DNA from: Sphingosinicella sp.
Lineage (GTDB): Bacteria; Pseudomonadota; Alphaproteobacteria; Sphingomonadales; Sphingomonadaceae
Reading direction: 5' to 3'
NCBI GenBank assembly: GCA_013816585.1
Contig: JACDEE010000009.1
Coordinates: 1-64,000, forward strand
Length of the DNA stretch: 64,000 nucleotides
In this document: positions 37,427-46,651 of the stretch, in pieces
Layout: each line of letters begins with the position of its first letter
Position numbering within the stretch: position 1 is the first letter of the stretch
Notes under the pieces: generated by a model
Told to the model about the DNA's origin: nothing
Seen by the model: the letters and a program-made list of their open reading frames with translations, nothing else
Database searches by the model: none
Program-made: the position numbers and the translations under genes

Positions 37427-38422
37427 TTGACCGAGCCAAATTATGACGTTGTCGCGATCGGCAATGCGATCGTCGATGTCATCGCACAGACCGACCACGA
37501 TTTCATCGAGCGCGAGCAGATGACCGCGGGATCTATGCGACTGATCGATGCCGATTTCGCCAAGGGACTTTACGACCGGATGGGACCGGGCCGCGAAATA
37601 AGCGGCGGGTCCGCCGCTAATACGGTTGCCGGAATGGCCGCCATGGGCGCGCGCTGCGCATTCGTAGGACAGGTGGCCGCCGATCAATTGGGTGAGGTCT
37701 TCACGCATGATCTGCGCGCGGCGGGCGTCGACTTCGATATTCCCGCGCGCGTGGGCGAGCCGCCCACGGGCCGCGTCCTGATCCTGGTCACGCCGGACGG
37801 CCAGCGCACGATGAATACCTTCCTCGGCGCCTCGCATTATCTGCCGGTCGCGGCGTTGGACGATGGCCTGATCGCCGCGGGCGCCATACTTTATCTCGAA
37901 GGCTATATGTGGGATCCGGAGGAGCCGCGCGCGGCAATGCGGTCCGCTATTCTGACCGCGCGCCAGGCTGGTCGGCGTGTGGCCTTCACCTTGTCGGCCG
38001 TCTTCGTGATCGACCGCTACCGGACCGATTTCCAGGCTTTGATCGACGATGGCCTGATCGACATTTTGTTCGCCAATGAAGAAGAGATAATGGCGCTGAC
38101 CGAAGCAGCCGATTACGAAGCCGCCGTGGCCGCGGTCCAGGACAAGGTTCCCCTGCTGGTGGTCACGCGCAGCGAGAAGGGAGCGATTGCCATTCACAAT
38201 GGCGAACGCGTCTCGGTTCCCGCCGAGCCGGTTGAAAAGGTGGTCGATACCACGGGAGCCGGCGATCTGTTCGCGGCCGGCTTCCTCACCGGCCAGGCAC
38301 AGGGCCGATCCGTCGAAGATTGCCTCCGCATGGGCGCCATCGCGGCGGCCGAAGTCATCTCCCATTACGGCGCGCGGCCCGAAGCCGACCTGAAGGCGCT
38401 TGTGGCCAGCAAACTCGGCTGA
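37427..38422 (+). CDS. PfkB-family sugar/nucleoside kinase, adenosine-kinase-like, TTG start
   Basis: The 331-residue protein has the two PfkB signatures: the N-terminal SGGSAANTVAGMAAMGARC region (about residues 61-79) and DTTGAGDLFAAG (D274-D280, D280 as catalytic base). The arrangement and AIVDVIAQ start fit the adenosine kinase-like branch common in alphaproteobacteria. TTG 37427 has AAGG upstream. A two-way terminator separates it from the permease gene. Confidence 0.88.
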   Translation: MTEPNYDVVAIGNAIVDVIAQTDHDFIEREQMTAGSMRLIDADFAKGLYDRMGPGREISGGSAANTVAGMAAMGARCAFVGQVAADQLGEVFTHDLRAAGVDFDIPARVGEPPTGRVLILVTPDGQRTMNTFLGASHYLPVAALDDGLIAAGAILYLEGYMWDPEEPRAAMRSAILTARQAGRRVAFTLSAVFVIDRYRTDFQALIDDGLIDILFANEEEIMALTEAADYEAAVAAVQDKVPLLVVTRSEKGAIAIHNGERVSVPAEPVEKVVDTTGAGDLFAAGFLTGQAQGRSVEDCLRMGAIAAAEVISHYGARPEADLKALVASKLG

Positions 38423-38443
38423 TCCCTCCGCCATTTCAGCATA

Positions 38444-38471
38444 AAAAAGGGAGGCCGCAGCCTCCCTTTTT
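38444..38471. terminator. Bidirectional rho-independent terminator
   Basis: AAAAAGGGAGGC-CGCA-GCCTCCCTTTTT is a 12-base-pair stem with A and T runs on both sides, so it can end both the kinase (+) and the permease (-) transcripts. Confidence 0.93.
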
Positions 38472-38478
38472 CTTGTGC

Positions 38479-40005
38479 CTAGTCCCTCGTTCCCGGGACC
38501 GGCGGCTCGATGTCCGCAATTTCGGGCTCGTGGACTTCCATCTGCCCCTGGCCAACGTGGCTCCTGCCGCGGCTATAGGCGAAATAGACAATGAGTCCGA
38601 TGATCGCCCAGCCGAAGAACATCAGCTTGGTATCGGTGGAGAGGCTGATGAACAGATAGATGCAGCCCAGCACCGCGATCGGCGCCACCAGCCAGATGGC
38701 CGGGGTACGGAACGGCCGGTTGCGCGCTGGATCGGTGCGGCGAAGCACGAACACCGCGATCGCCACCATCGCGAACGCGAACAAGGTGCCCGAATTCGAA
38801 ATATCGGCCAGCTTCCCGACCGGGAAGAAAGCGGCGAACAACGCAACGAAGACACCGGTAATGATCGTCACCACGTGCGGCGTGCGATATTTCGGGTGCA
38901 CCTTCGAAAAAGCGGCTGGAAGCAATCCGTCGCGGCTCATCACGAAGAAGATGCGGGTCTGACCGAACATCATCATCAGGATGACCGAGGGAAGAGCGAT
39001 ACCGGCAGCAAGGCCGATCAGGTTCCCGACCTGGGTCCAGCCGATGCTGCGCATCGTCCAGGCCAACGCCTCCTTGGAGCAGGCAACCGCATTGTCACCG
39101 ATCGCCGAGCAGGCGGCGGTAAGCTCGGAACTTCCGGTGGCAAGCGCCAGTCCGTCCGCACCGGTAACGGGTTGAGCGCCGACGCTGCCGATCACTCCGG
39201 CTGCCACGAGAATGTAGAAGACCGTGCAGATTGCGAGCGAACCGATCAGGCCGATCGGCATGTTGCGCTGGGGGTTCTTGGTCTCCTCGGCGGCGGTCGA
39301 AACGGCATCGAAGCCGACATAGGCAAAGAAGATAGAAGCGGCGGCGGCCGAAATACCCATGAAGCCCGTCGGAGCAAAGGGTTCGAAATTCTCCATCTTC
39401 ATGACCGGAAGGGCCAGGATGCAGAATAGCAGCAAGGCGGTGATCTTGATCACCACCAGAACCGCGTTCACTGCCGCGCTTTCCTTGGTGCCGATGACCA
39501 GCAGCCAGGTGACGAGCAAGGCGATCGCCATGGCCGGAAGGTTGATCATCCCGCCATCATAGGGGCCGAGCACGAACATTTTGGGTATGTCGATCGACAG
39601 CGCATTCTCCAACAGGCCGACAATGTAGCCGGACCACCCAACCGAGACCGCGCCGGCGGCGACCGCATATTCGAGAACGAGCGCCCAGCCGACCATCCAG
39701 GCGATCAATTCGCCCATCACGGCATAGGAATAGGTATAAGCCGATCCGGAAACGGGGACCATCGACGACATTTCCGCATAGCAGAGCGCCGCCACGGCAC
39801 AGACGAAACCGGCGATGATGAAACTGACCATCATTCCAGGACCGGCCTTTTGGGCGGCCTCGGCGGTCAGAACGAAAATGCCTGTGCCGATAACTGCGCC
39901 AACGCCCAGCATGGTGAGCTGAAAAGCCCCCAGCGAGCGATGCAGCGATTTCTTTTCGGCGGTGGCAAGAATGGCGTCGAGAGACTTGATACGCCCGAAA
40001 ATCAT
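38479..40005 (-). CDS. APC-superfamily amino acid permease (CAT type)
   Basis: The 508-residue inner-membrane protein has twelve or more hydrophobic helices. LTMLGVGAVIGTGIFVLTA (helix 1) carries the GxGxF substrate motif, and FFAYVGFDAVSTAAEETKNP is the CAT-branch helix 6 motif. AAGGGG lies 6 bases before ATG 40005, preferred over ATG 40011 and 40038. Likely cation-coupled uptake of basic or neutral amino acids. Confidence 0.93.
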   Translation of the reverse strand: MIFGRIKSLDAILATAEKKSLHRSLGAFQLTMLGVGAVIGTGIFVLTAEAAQKAGPGMMVSFIIAGFVCAVAALCYAEMSSMVPVSGSAYTYSYAVMGELIAWMVGWALVLEYAVAAGAVSVGWSGYIVGLLENALSIDIPKMFVLGPYDGGMINLPAMAIALLVTWLLVIGTKESAAVNAVLVVIKITALLLFCILALPVMKMENFEPFAPTGFMGISAAAASIFFAYVGFDAVSTAAEETKNPQRNMPIGLIGSLAICTVFYILVAAGVIGSVGAQPVTGADGLALATGSSELTAACSAIGDNAVACSKEALAWTMRSIGWTQVGNLIGLAAGIALPSVILMMMFGQTRIFFVMSRDGLLPAAFSKVHPKYRTPHVVTIITGVFVALFAAFFPVGKLADISNSGTLFAFAMVAIAVFVLRRTDPARNRPFRTPAIWLVAPIAVLGCIYLFISLSTDTKLMFFGWAIIGLIVYFAYSRGRSHVGQGQMEVHEPEIADIEPPVPGTRD

Positions 40006-40117
40006 TTCCATCCCCTTAGGATATCGCGATCCCTGCACCGCGAACTATTGTGTTTCGAGGGCGGAACCTAACCGCTAAATCGCGGCCCGCCTAGTCATAA
40101 TGGGAGAGGTGCTCTTC

Positions 40118-40495
40118 CTAGCGGGAAAGCATGGGTCCAAGAGGCTTTCCGCCAAGGATATGGACATGGAGATGCGGCACCTCCTGCCCGCTGCCGGCGC
40201 CTACATTGGCGAGCAACCTGTACCCCGGTTCCACCAGCCCCGCCCCGCGCGCGACCTTGCCGACAGCCCGGGTGAAACCCGCAATTTCATCAGTGGAAGC
40301 CCGCTCCGAAAAATCATCCCACGACACATATGCCCCCTTGGGGATCACCAATATATGGACCGGGGCCTGCGGATTGATGTCGTTGAAGGCGAGCGAATAC
40401 TCGTCTTCGTGAACCTTGCCGCACGGAATCTCGCCGCGCAGAATCCGTGCGAAGATATTGCTGTCATCATAGGGCTGAGTTGCGTCTATCGGCAT
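40118..40495 (-). CDS. HIT-family purine nucleoside phosphoramidase (HinT-like)
   Basis: The 125-residue protein has the HIT motif HLHVHIL near the C-terminus (His triad with nucleophile) and the usual NIFARILRGEIPCGKVHEDE start. It hydrolyses AMP-linked amines. ATG 40495 has AAAGAG 6 bases upstream; ATG 40516 and 40501 are alternatives. It is divergent from the SspB-like gene. Confidence 0.93.
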   Translation of the reverse strand: MPIDATQPYDDSNIFARILRGEIPCGKVHEDEYSLAFNDINPQAPVHILVIPKGAYVSWDDFSERASTDEIAGFTRAVGKVARGAGLVEPGYRLLANVGAGSGQEVPHLHVHILGGKPLGPMLSR

Positions 40496-40592
40496 CTTCA
40501 TCTCTTTTTTGGGCATGACGGACTGCTAATCCTGCCGGGCAGTCGGCGCAACGGCGCTTGACCCATTGGTCCGCCGCGCTACGAGTCAGCCT

Positions 40593-41075
40593 ATGAGTGA
40601 CGACGCCCCAGACAGCCTGATTCCCTATGACGAGATCGTCCAGGAGGCGCTCCGCGCGGTGGTCGGCCGCGTTCTGGGCGAGGTGGAAAGCACTGGCGTG
40701 CTTCCGGGCAAACATCATTTCTATATCACCTTCAAGACCAATGCCTCCGGCGTCGATATTCCGCGCCATTTGAGCGAGCGGTTCCCCGACGAGATGACGA
40801 TCGTCATCCAGAATCGCTTCTGGGATCTCAAGGTGGAGGAGGACGGGTTCCAGGTCGGCCTCAGCTTCAATCAGGCCCCGTCCAAATTGATCATTCCGTT
40901 CGCCGCGATCACCGGCTTTGTCGATCCGGCGGTGAATTTCGCCCTCCAGTTCCAGGCACAGGCCGACGAGGCGGGGCCGCAGGATCATGAGGAAGCGGAG
41001 AACGACCATCCGATCGCCGAACCGGTCGAGGATGGATCGAACGTCGTTTCGGTCGACTTCAGCCGCAAGAAATAA
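40593..41075 (+). CDS. SspB-like ClpXP adaptor (alphaproteobacterial type)
   Basis: The 160-residue protein has the SspB fold start (LIPYDEIVQEALRAVVGRVL), a middle HHFYITFKTNASGVDIP, and an acidic linker ending in NVVSVDFSRKK, the ClpX-docking tail typical of SspB. It hands ssrA-tagged proteins to ClpXP. ATG 40593 is chosen; the frame opens at 40566. A short hairpin follows. Confidence 0.9.
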   Translation: MSDDAPDSLIPYDEIVQEALRAVVGRVLGEVESTGVLPGKHHFYITFKTNASGVDIPRHLSERFPDEMTIVIQNRFWDLKVEEDGFQVGLSFNQAPSKLIIPFAAITGFVDPAVNFALQFQAQADEAGPQDHEEAENDHPIAEPVEDGSNVVSVDFSRKK

Positions 41076-41105
41076 GCCGGCTGCCGGCGGCGGCCTGGCA
41101 CGCCA

Positions 41106-41127
41106 AAAGGGGATTAGCCCCTTTCCT
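41106..41127 (+). terminator. Weak hairpin terminator after the SspB-like gene
   Basis: AAAGGGG-ATTAG-CCCCTTT is a 7-base-pair stem followed by CCTT, 31 bases after the stop codon. The short T run makes it a weak terminator. Confidence 0.45.
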
Positions 41128-41187
41128 TCATCCGATCTTTGGAACAAGGGAAATTACGATTTCTCGCACCAACGATAGAGAAGGTGA

Positions 41188-42579
41188 ATGACCAGCTACC
41201 GCACCGAAACCGACAGCTTTGGCCCCATCGAAGTTCCCGCCGATTGCTATTGGGGCGCGCAGACCCAGCGTTCGATCGGGAATTTCCCCTTTGGACGGCT
41301 TGAGGTCATGCCGGCCGGGATCGTCCACGCTCTGGGATTCGTCAAACAGGCGGCGGCGCGGGTCAATGCGCGAAGCGGCGGCCTCGACGCCTCGCTCGCC
41401 GAGGCGATCCAGCAGGCCGCCGCCGAAGTAGCGTCCGGGGCGCTCGACGACCAATTTCCGCTGGTGATCTGGCAGACGGGGTCGGGCACCCAGTCCAATA
41501 TGAACGCGAATGAGGTGATTGCCGGGCGCGCCAACGAAGTTCTTTCCGGCAAGCGCGGCGGGAAGGAACCAGTCCACCCCAACGATCACGTCAACCAGGG
41601 CCAGTCGTCGAACGATTCCTTCCCCACCGCGATGCACGTCGCCGCTGCCATTGCCGTGCACACGCGCCTGCTGCCGGCTTTGCACATGATCCGCGGCCGG
41701 CTGGAAACGCAGGCCCGTGAATGGGACTGGATCGTGAAGATCGGCCGGACCCATTTGCAGGATGCTACTCCGCTCAGCCTCGGCCAGGAATTTTCCGGTT
41801 ACGCCGCGCAAATCGCTTATGGGATCGATCGCGTGGAAGGCGTGCTTCCCCGGCTTCACCAGCTTGCGCAGGGCGGTACCGCGGTCGGAACCGGGCTGAA
41901 CGCCCCTGCTGGATTTGCGGAGGCTTTCGCCGAAGAGATCGCCAAGCTTACCCGGCTGCCTTTCGAAACCGCGCCGAACAAGTTTGAGGCCCTGGCCGCG
42001 CATGATACGATGGTCGAGCTTTCGGGCGTGCTGAATGTGCTCGCGGTATCGCTGACCAAGATCGCCAATGACATTCGCCTTCTGGGCTCCGGTCCGCGAT
42101 CGGGCTTTGCCGAACTTCGTCTGCCCGAGAACGAACCCGGAAGTTCGATCATGCCCGGCAAAGTCAATCCGACCCAGGCCGAAATGCTGACGATGGTCGC
42201 GGCGCAGGTCATGGGCAACCATGTCGCGGTGACCGTCGGCGGACTTCAGGGCCATCTGGAACTGAATGTGTTCAAACCGCTGATCGGCGCCAATGTGCTT
42301 CGTTCGATCGAATTGCTCGCCACCGGAATGGAAAGCTTCACCGAACGCTGCCTGGAAGGGATCGAGCCCGACGAAATCCGTATCAGCGAGCTGATGGAGC
42401 GTTCATTGATGCTGGTGACGGCGCTGGCGCCCGAAATCGGCTATGACAATGCCGCCAAGCTTGCCAAGTACGCCCATCAGAAGGGCCTGACCCTGAAACA
42501 GGCGGGGCTCGAATTGGGCCTTGTTGATGAAGCGACGTTCGACCGGGTCGTGCGGCCGGAGGACATGCTCGGCCGCTAG
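41188..42579 (+). CDS. fumC: Fumarate hydratase, class II
   Basis: The 463-residue protein is the iron-free fumarase of the citrate cycle. [15 protein letters not shown] (from about residue 318) is the superfamily signature with the catalytic Ser; [10 protein letters not shown] and [14 protein letters not shown] are the other substrate-binding motifs. Length and start fit FumC. The stop overlaps the convergent PagL-like gene by 4 bases. Confidence 0.98.
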   Translation: MTSYRTETDSFGPIEVPADCYWGAQTQRSIGNFPFGRLEVMPAGIVHALGFVKQAAARVNARSGGLDASLAEAIQQAAAEVASGALDDQFPLVIWQTGSGTQSNMNANEVIAGRANEVLSGKRGGKEPVHPNDHVNQGQSSNDSFPTAMHVAAAIAVHTRLLPALHMIRGRLETQAREWDWIVKIGRTHLQDATPLSLGQEFSGYAAQIAYGIDRVEGVLPRLHQLAQGGTAVGTGLNAPAGFAEAFAEEIAKLTRLPFETAPNKFEALAAHDTMVELSGVLNVLAVSLTKIANDIRLLGSGPRSGFAELRLPENEPGSSIMPGKVNPTQAEMLTMVAAQVMGNHVAVTVGGLQGHLELNVFKPLIGANVLRSIELLATGMESFTERCLEGIEPDEIRISELMERSLMLVTALAPEIGYDNAAKLAKYAHQKGLTLKQAGLELGLVDEATFDRVVRPEDMLGR

Positions 42580-43106
42580 CGGAGGCGGTAGTTCAACCGC
42601 ACGCCGATCGTGTCCAGGCCGGGATTCTGGCTGCTGAACAAAGTGGCGTGGCTGAGATGAACCCAGCTTGCTTCCACCGAAAACCGTTCGCTCGCCTGAT
42701 AGCCAAGCCCGAGTTCGGGCTCGAACAGCAGTCGCGATCCGTAGTCGATGCGATTCTCGCCGGGCTCGACCCGGCCTGGGTTGGTGTGGACGGCGAGGCC
42801 GATACCGGGACGGACATAGAATTTATGGCCTATTTTCCAGCTGATCCCGGCAGCGGCGAAATGCGTGTCGCCGGACATGTTGACCGAAGCCAGGACATAG
42901 GGCGCCGGGCTGCCGACCGCCTTTAGGAAGCGCAGCCGGTCCCCGCGCCAGCCAAGCTCCAGATCCACGCCTTCCTCGATCCCGCTCTGCGTGACCAGGT
43001 CCACATCATGGGCATAGATTCCTCCGAAAATCTCCGAAGCGGAGGCCATTGCGGGCGCGCAAAGCGCCGCGACAACAAGCAGGATCGAACAAGGCTTCAC
43101 GGACAT
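42576..43106 (-). CDS. PagL-like lipid A deacylase / acyloxyacyl hydrolase
   Basis: The 176-residue outer-membrane protein has a signal peptide ([17 protein letters not shown]), an eight-strand barrel pattern, and the catalytic pair in [16 protein letters not shown] (His and Ser), with a terminal VRLNYRLR. PagL removes the 3-O acyl chain of lipid A. ATG 43106 begins the signal. It fits the envelope theme of the window. Confidence 0.88.
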   Translation of the reverse strand: MSVKPCSILLVVAALCAPAMASASEIFGGIYAHDVDLVTQSGIEEGVDLELGWRGDRLRFLKAVGSPAPYVLASVNMSGDTHFAAAGISWKIGHKFYVRPGIGLAVHTNPGRVEPGENRIDYGSRLLFEPELGLGYQASERFSVEASWVHLSHATLFSSQNPGLDTIGVRLNYRLR

Positions 43107-43165
43107 TCCCTCCTGGGGCGCTGATCTAAGTTACTGAAGAAATTGGCTGGCACGGTTTCGGCTAA

Positions 43166-43190
43166 GGAACATTCCTGGCGCATTCCGGTT
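43166..43190 (+). promoter_or_regulatory. Near-consensus EcfG-type promoter
   Basis: GGAAC (43166-43170), 16 bases, GGTT (43187-43190): one mismatch in the -10 box (G for C). The transcript would start near 43198, 26 bases before the DDAH-like gene. Confidence 0.4.
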
Positions 43191-43223
43191 TCATCAGGAC
43201 AGCATATTTCGGGCGGGACCATC

Positions 43224-44138
43224 ATGCTCTTCGACCTTCCGGCCGCCGAATCTCCAATCGGCGACAGCCTCATCGACTATCGCCTCGACCAGAGATGGGG
43301 AGTCGATTCCGAATATGGACGGCTGACCGACGTCATGGTGTCACCGCCACCCTATCTTCAGTTGGAACCTTGCCAATCCGCTTCGGTCGCGAGCCTGGCA
43401 AAAGGCATCGAACTTTGTTCGGAACGGGCCCAGCGGCAGCACCGGGCGCTGCTCCGGGCGCTGCGCGACGAGGGTGTCCGCTGCGCCACTATTCCGGTCG
43501 CCGAGGAAATGCCGGACCTGAGCTTCGTTCGCGACGCCTGCCTGATGACTCCTTGGGGCCTGCTGGATCTGAAACCGGCCGCGACGTTCGAGACGGCCTA
43601 TGTCCGCGATCATGTGCGCGGCTGGGGAATTCCCTATCTCGGCAGTATCGGCGGAGGCGCGGTCGAAGGCGGCGACGTCTGCCTGCTGCGCCCCGGAACG
43701 GTGGCGATCGGCTGGTCGGGAGAGCGCACCGACAAGCAGGGCGCGCTTGCCTTGGCGAAATTGTTCGAGGATCGTGGCTGGGCGGCCATCCTCACTCATT
43801 TCGATCGTTATTTCACGCATCTGGATAACCTGTTCGCGCCGGTAGGAAGAAACCGCGCGCTGGCCTGTGTCGAGGCGTTGGATCCTGCCTTTCTGGGCCA
43901 GATAAAGGCTCTCGGCGTGGATCTGGTGCCGGTCACCCCTGCCGAAGTCCAGCGACTGGGGACCAATATCCTTGCCCTCGGCGGGGGATCAATCCTGTCG
44001 GCGGCGGACAATAATCGGATCAATCTGGAACTGGCCCGGCTCGGTCATCATGTGATCGCCGTCAATGTGGATCAGTTCACTCAAGGCGGCGGGGGCATAA
44101 GGCGGCTCACCATGCCGCTGGCGCGCGTCGCGGGCTAA
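43224..44138 (+). CDS. DDAH/amidinotransferase-fold protein lacking the catalytic cysteine
   Basis: The 304-residue protein has the guanidine-hydrolase fold: FVRDACLMTPWGLL (substrate carboxylate binding), GGGAVEGGDV (Glu/Asp), and YFTHLDNLF (catalytic His). At the C-terminus, where family members read GGG-x-RC-L-T with the nucleophile Cys, this one reads GGGGIRRLTMPL, with R294 in the Cys position (codon CGG). A hydrolase without the thiol should be inactive toward arginine derivatives. It may be a binding protein, or use another nucleophile. ATG 43224 is chosen after a near-consensus stress promoter. Confidence 0.85.
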   Translation: MLFDLPAAESPIGDSLIDYRLDQRWGVDSEYGRLTDVMVSPPPYLQLEPCQSASVASLAKGIELCSERAQRQHRALLRALRDEGVRCATIPVAEEMPDLSFVRDACLMTPWGLLDLKPAATFETAYVRDHVRGWGIPYLGSIGGGAVEGGDVCLLRPGTVAIGWSGERTDKQGALALAKLFEDRGWAAILTHFDRYFTHLDNLFAPVGRNRALACVEALDPAFLGQIKALGVDLVPVTPAEVQRLGTNILALGGGSILSAADNNRINLELARLGHHVIAVNVDQFTQGGGGIRRLTMPLARVAG

Positions 44139-44695
44139 GCGCCCGCCTGCCAGACCTTGATCGCGTCGATGGGCGAAAGCAGCATCAGCACGTTGAGCGT
44201 CAGATTGTCCCGGATCGTCCAGAGCGTCAGCAGCTCGAAGAACAGGGCGAGCGAAATCGTGGCCCAGACCGGCAGCCGGCGCGCGAGGAGAAAACCGAAT
44301 GTCATCCAGCCAAGGTCCGCAAGGCTGTTGAGGACGCTGTCGCCATTATAGCCGAAGGCGAAAGTCGCCTCGCGATAGCGGTCGATGATGAACTGGCTGT
44401 TTTCCAGCAATTCCCATCCTGCCTCGATCGCCACCGCCCCCAGATAGCGTTCGCCCGTTGGGTTGCGCCGAAGCAGCAGCCAGCCGAGCGCGTAGAACAG
44501 GAAGCCGTGGATGATGTGGCTGGGCGTGTACCAGTCCGCGATATGCTGGCTATTGTCGGCGCTCTGCACCGCCCCCGTCCAAAGCTTTACCGTTCCGCAA
44601 GTACAGATAGGCGGGCGGCCCATCCATAAAAGGATCAAGGCCATCGCCGCGGCAAGGCCGATCGCGATCAGCCAGTGACGTCTTTCGATCCTCAT
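44135..44695 (-). CDS. DUF2585 (UPF0314) membrane protein
   Basis: The 186-residue protein has hydrophobic helices near residues 8-25, 60-78, 125-140 and 143-160, and the family patch WYTPSHIIHGFLFYALGW plus NSQFIIDRYREATFAFGYNGDSVLNSL. It is an inner-membrane protein of unknown role. ATG 44695 overlaps the upstream DUF1697 stop as ATGA, and its own stop overlaps the DDAH-like gene by 4 bases. Confidence 0.9.
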   Translation of the reverse strand: MRIERRHWLIAIGLAAAMALILLWMGRPPICTCGTVKLWTGAVQSADNSQHIADWYTPSHIIHGFLFYALGWLLLRRNPTGERYLGAVAIEAGWELLENSQFIIDRYREATFAFGYNGDSVLNSLADLGWMTFGFLLARRLPVWATISLALFFELLTLWTIRDNLTLNVLMLLSPIDAIKVWQAGA

Positions 44696-45228
44696 TCCGC
44701 GAGCATCTCCTGCAATTTCTGCACGGTCCGCCAGTTCCGCCCGGTGACGGTCGAGCCGACCAGACGGTCGAGCAAAGCCGGAGACAATTTCGTGGCCCCG
44801 GCGCCCGCGGCATAATGGATCCACAAGGCGTCGCCGACCAGTTTCAGACTTTCGCCGTCTCTCGCTTTTTCCCGCAGGGTCTCCGCCGCGTCGAGTCTGG
44901 GCTTGGCTTTGGATAGGCAGAGCATCAGCCGGTTGGGTTCCTGCTCGGCAGCTACAGGGAACGGATTTCCGCCGACATAAGCCGGCCAGTCGGCGGCGCG
45001 CCGCACGATGACGGGGATCGAGAGGCCGAACTTTCTGGCGATCAGCGCCTCGAGGTCGCTTTCGTGCACGCCGGCCGCGCCTTTGGCGCGGAACACGACA
45101 TTCCCGCTCTGGATATAAGTTTGCACATCGGCCCAGCCGAGTTCCGCAATATGGGCCCTGAGTTCCGCCATCGGCACTTTGTTCTTGCCGCTGACATTGA
45201 TGCCGCGAAGCAGAGCGATGAACTTCAT
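44692..45228 (-). CDS. DUF1697 protein
   Basis: The 178-residue soluble protein starts with the family pattern MKFIALLRGINVSGKNKVPM and has VQTYIQSGNVVF. ATG 45228 is the conserved start; the frame opens at 45285. No function is known for the family. It is translationally coupled to the DUF2585 gene. Confidence 0.9.
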   Translation of the reverse strand: MKFIALLRGINVSGKNKVPMAELRAHIAELGWADVQTYIQSGNVVFRAKGAAGVHESDLEALIARKFGLSIPVIVRRAADWPAYVGGNPFPVAAEQEPNRLMLCLSKAKPRLDAAETLREKARDGESLKLVGDALWIHYAAGAGATKLSPALLDRLVGSTVTGRNWRTVQKLQEMLAE

Positions 45229-45365
45229 ATTTCGTGTCACTACCGAATTGATCTCCGTTCCGCTCGTAGAAATTTGACGCGGCACGCGGGGCGTTGCCGC
45301 GGATTTCTAACCTTGCCCCACGAAGCCCGCTTGACGCGCGGCCGTTCCCCAAGCCAGTAGCTGCC

Positions 45366-45998
45366 ATGGCGAGCGGCAATCCATTCCAACGGCGCGGACT
45401 TCTTTTCATCCTGTCCAGCCCCAGCGGCGCCGGCAAATCGACCATTGCGCGCATGTTGCTGCGCCAGGATGACGGTATCGCTTTGTCGGTTTCGGCGACG
45501 ACCAGACCGCCCCGCGCAGGTGAAGTCGACGGCAAGGATTATCATTTCGTCAGCAACGACAAATTCGATTCGATGGTCGCCAACGGCGAATTCCTCGAAT
45601 GGGCCCATGTCTTCGGCTATCGCTACGGCACGCTGGACAGCGAAGTGCGCAAGTCGATCGAGGGCGGGCGCGACGTTTTGCTCGACATCGACTGGCAGGG
45701 CACCCAGCAATTGAAGCAGGTCGATCCGGACATCGTCCGGGTTTTCATCCTGCCGCCTTCGATGCAGGAACTGGAGCGGCGGCTTCGGTCGCGCGGCACC
45801 GACAGCGACGAAGTGATTGCGAGCCGGATGGCGCGGGCCTCGGCCGAAATCAGCCATTGGGCCGAATATGATTATGTTCTGATCAATAATGATGCGGACA
45901 AATGCGTCTCGCTCACCCATTCGATCCTGAAGGCGGAACGGTTGAAGGCCACGCGCCGCGTCTTCCTGCACGATTTCGTCCGCGGCCTGATCGGCTGA
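45366..45998 (+). CDS. gmk: Guanylate kinase
   Basis: The 210-residue enzyme phosphorylates GMP to GDP. The P-loop is SSPSGAGKST (residues 17-26), followed by SATTRPPRAGEVDGKDY (GMP binding) and the R-rich lid SRMARASAEISH. ATG 45366 begins the conserved N-terminus; the frame opens at 45294. Start of the convergent DUF1697 unit is divergent from it. Confidence 0.97.
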   Translation: MASGNPFQRRGLLFILSSPSGAGKSTIARMLLRQDDGIALSVSATTRPPRAGEVDGKDYHFVSNDKFDSMVANGEFLEWAHVFGYRYGTLDSEVRKSIEGGRDVLLDIDWQGTQQLKQVDPDIVRVFILPPSMQELERRLRSRGTDSDEVIASRMARASAEISHWAEYDYVLINNDADKCVSLTHSILKAERLKATRRVFLHDFVRGLIG

Positions 45999-46075
45999 CG
46001 TCAGTTCTTTTGCCGCCGGCCTTTGCCCGCGCCTGGCTTCTGTCCTACGCTCCGGCAAAACAGGAGGGCGAAACT

Positions 46076-46651
46076 ATGGTACGCGTCATTATCGGCTCGG
46101 CCGCCGCGGCCATTGCGATGTTCATCATCGGCTTCGTCTTCTTCGCAACGCCGCTCGCGAAACTCGGCATGGCGAGCCTCGACGACGCCCAGGCCGCCAA
46201 TGTGCAGCAGGTGCTGGCCGCCAACCTCCCCAAGACCGGCACCTATTCGATCCCGGGCGTGGATACGCCGGCCCAGACCAACATGTATTCGCAAGGACCG
46301 ATAGCGACCGTCCATTACAATGTTCGTGGCTTTGCCGCGATGGACCCCGCCGCTTTGGTCGGCGGCCTCGTGTTCAATTTCGTGGTCGCATTGATCATCG
46401 GCGCTGCCCTGATCGGGATCGACCGGCGCGTGCCGGATTTCAGCTCGCGGGCCAAACTGGTGATGATCTTCGCGGTGGCCGCCTCCGCCTATCTGCGCCT
46501 GGGCGAGCCGATCTACTGGCATCACGACTGGCCGCATTTCATTTACCTGTTCATCGCCGACGCAGCGATACTGAGCGTCGGCGGCCTCGTCATCGCCCGC
46601 TGGTTCCTCCACCGCGGCAAAGAAGAACCGGCAGCCCCTTCGGAGGTTTAG
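46076..46651 (+). CDS. Membrane protein of unknown function, 191 residues
   Basis: Three or four hydrophobic helices are predicted (VIIGSAAAAIAMFIIGFVFFA, LVGGLVFNFVVALIIGAALIG, AKLVMIFAVAASAYLRL and FIYLFIADAAILSVGGLVIA). After the first helix lies a polar loop. AGGAGGG precedes ATG 46076. No family name is given with confidence. Its 3' end overlaps the convergent ATP12 gene by 4 bases. Confidence 0.75.
   Translation: MVRVIIGSAAAAIAMFIIGFVFFATPLAKLGMASLDDAQAANVQQVLAANLPKTGTYSIPGVDTPAQTNMYSQGPIATVHYNVRGFAAMDPAALVGGLVFNFVVALIIGAALIGIDRRVPDFSSRAKLVMIFAVAASAYLRLGEPIYWHHDWPHFIYLFIADAAILSVGGLVIARWFLHRGKEEPAAPSEV

Noticed and set aside
38320-39429. 369-codon open frame opposite the permease
   Set aside because: His/Arg/Asp-rich composition typical of an antisense shadow; it also crosses the terminator.
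41128-42255. 375-codon open frame opposite fumC
   Set aside because: Antisense shadow of fumC, which has all its signatures.
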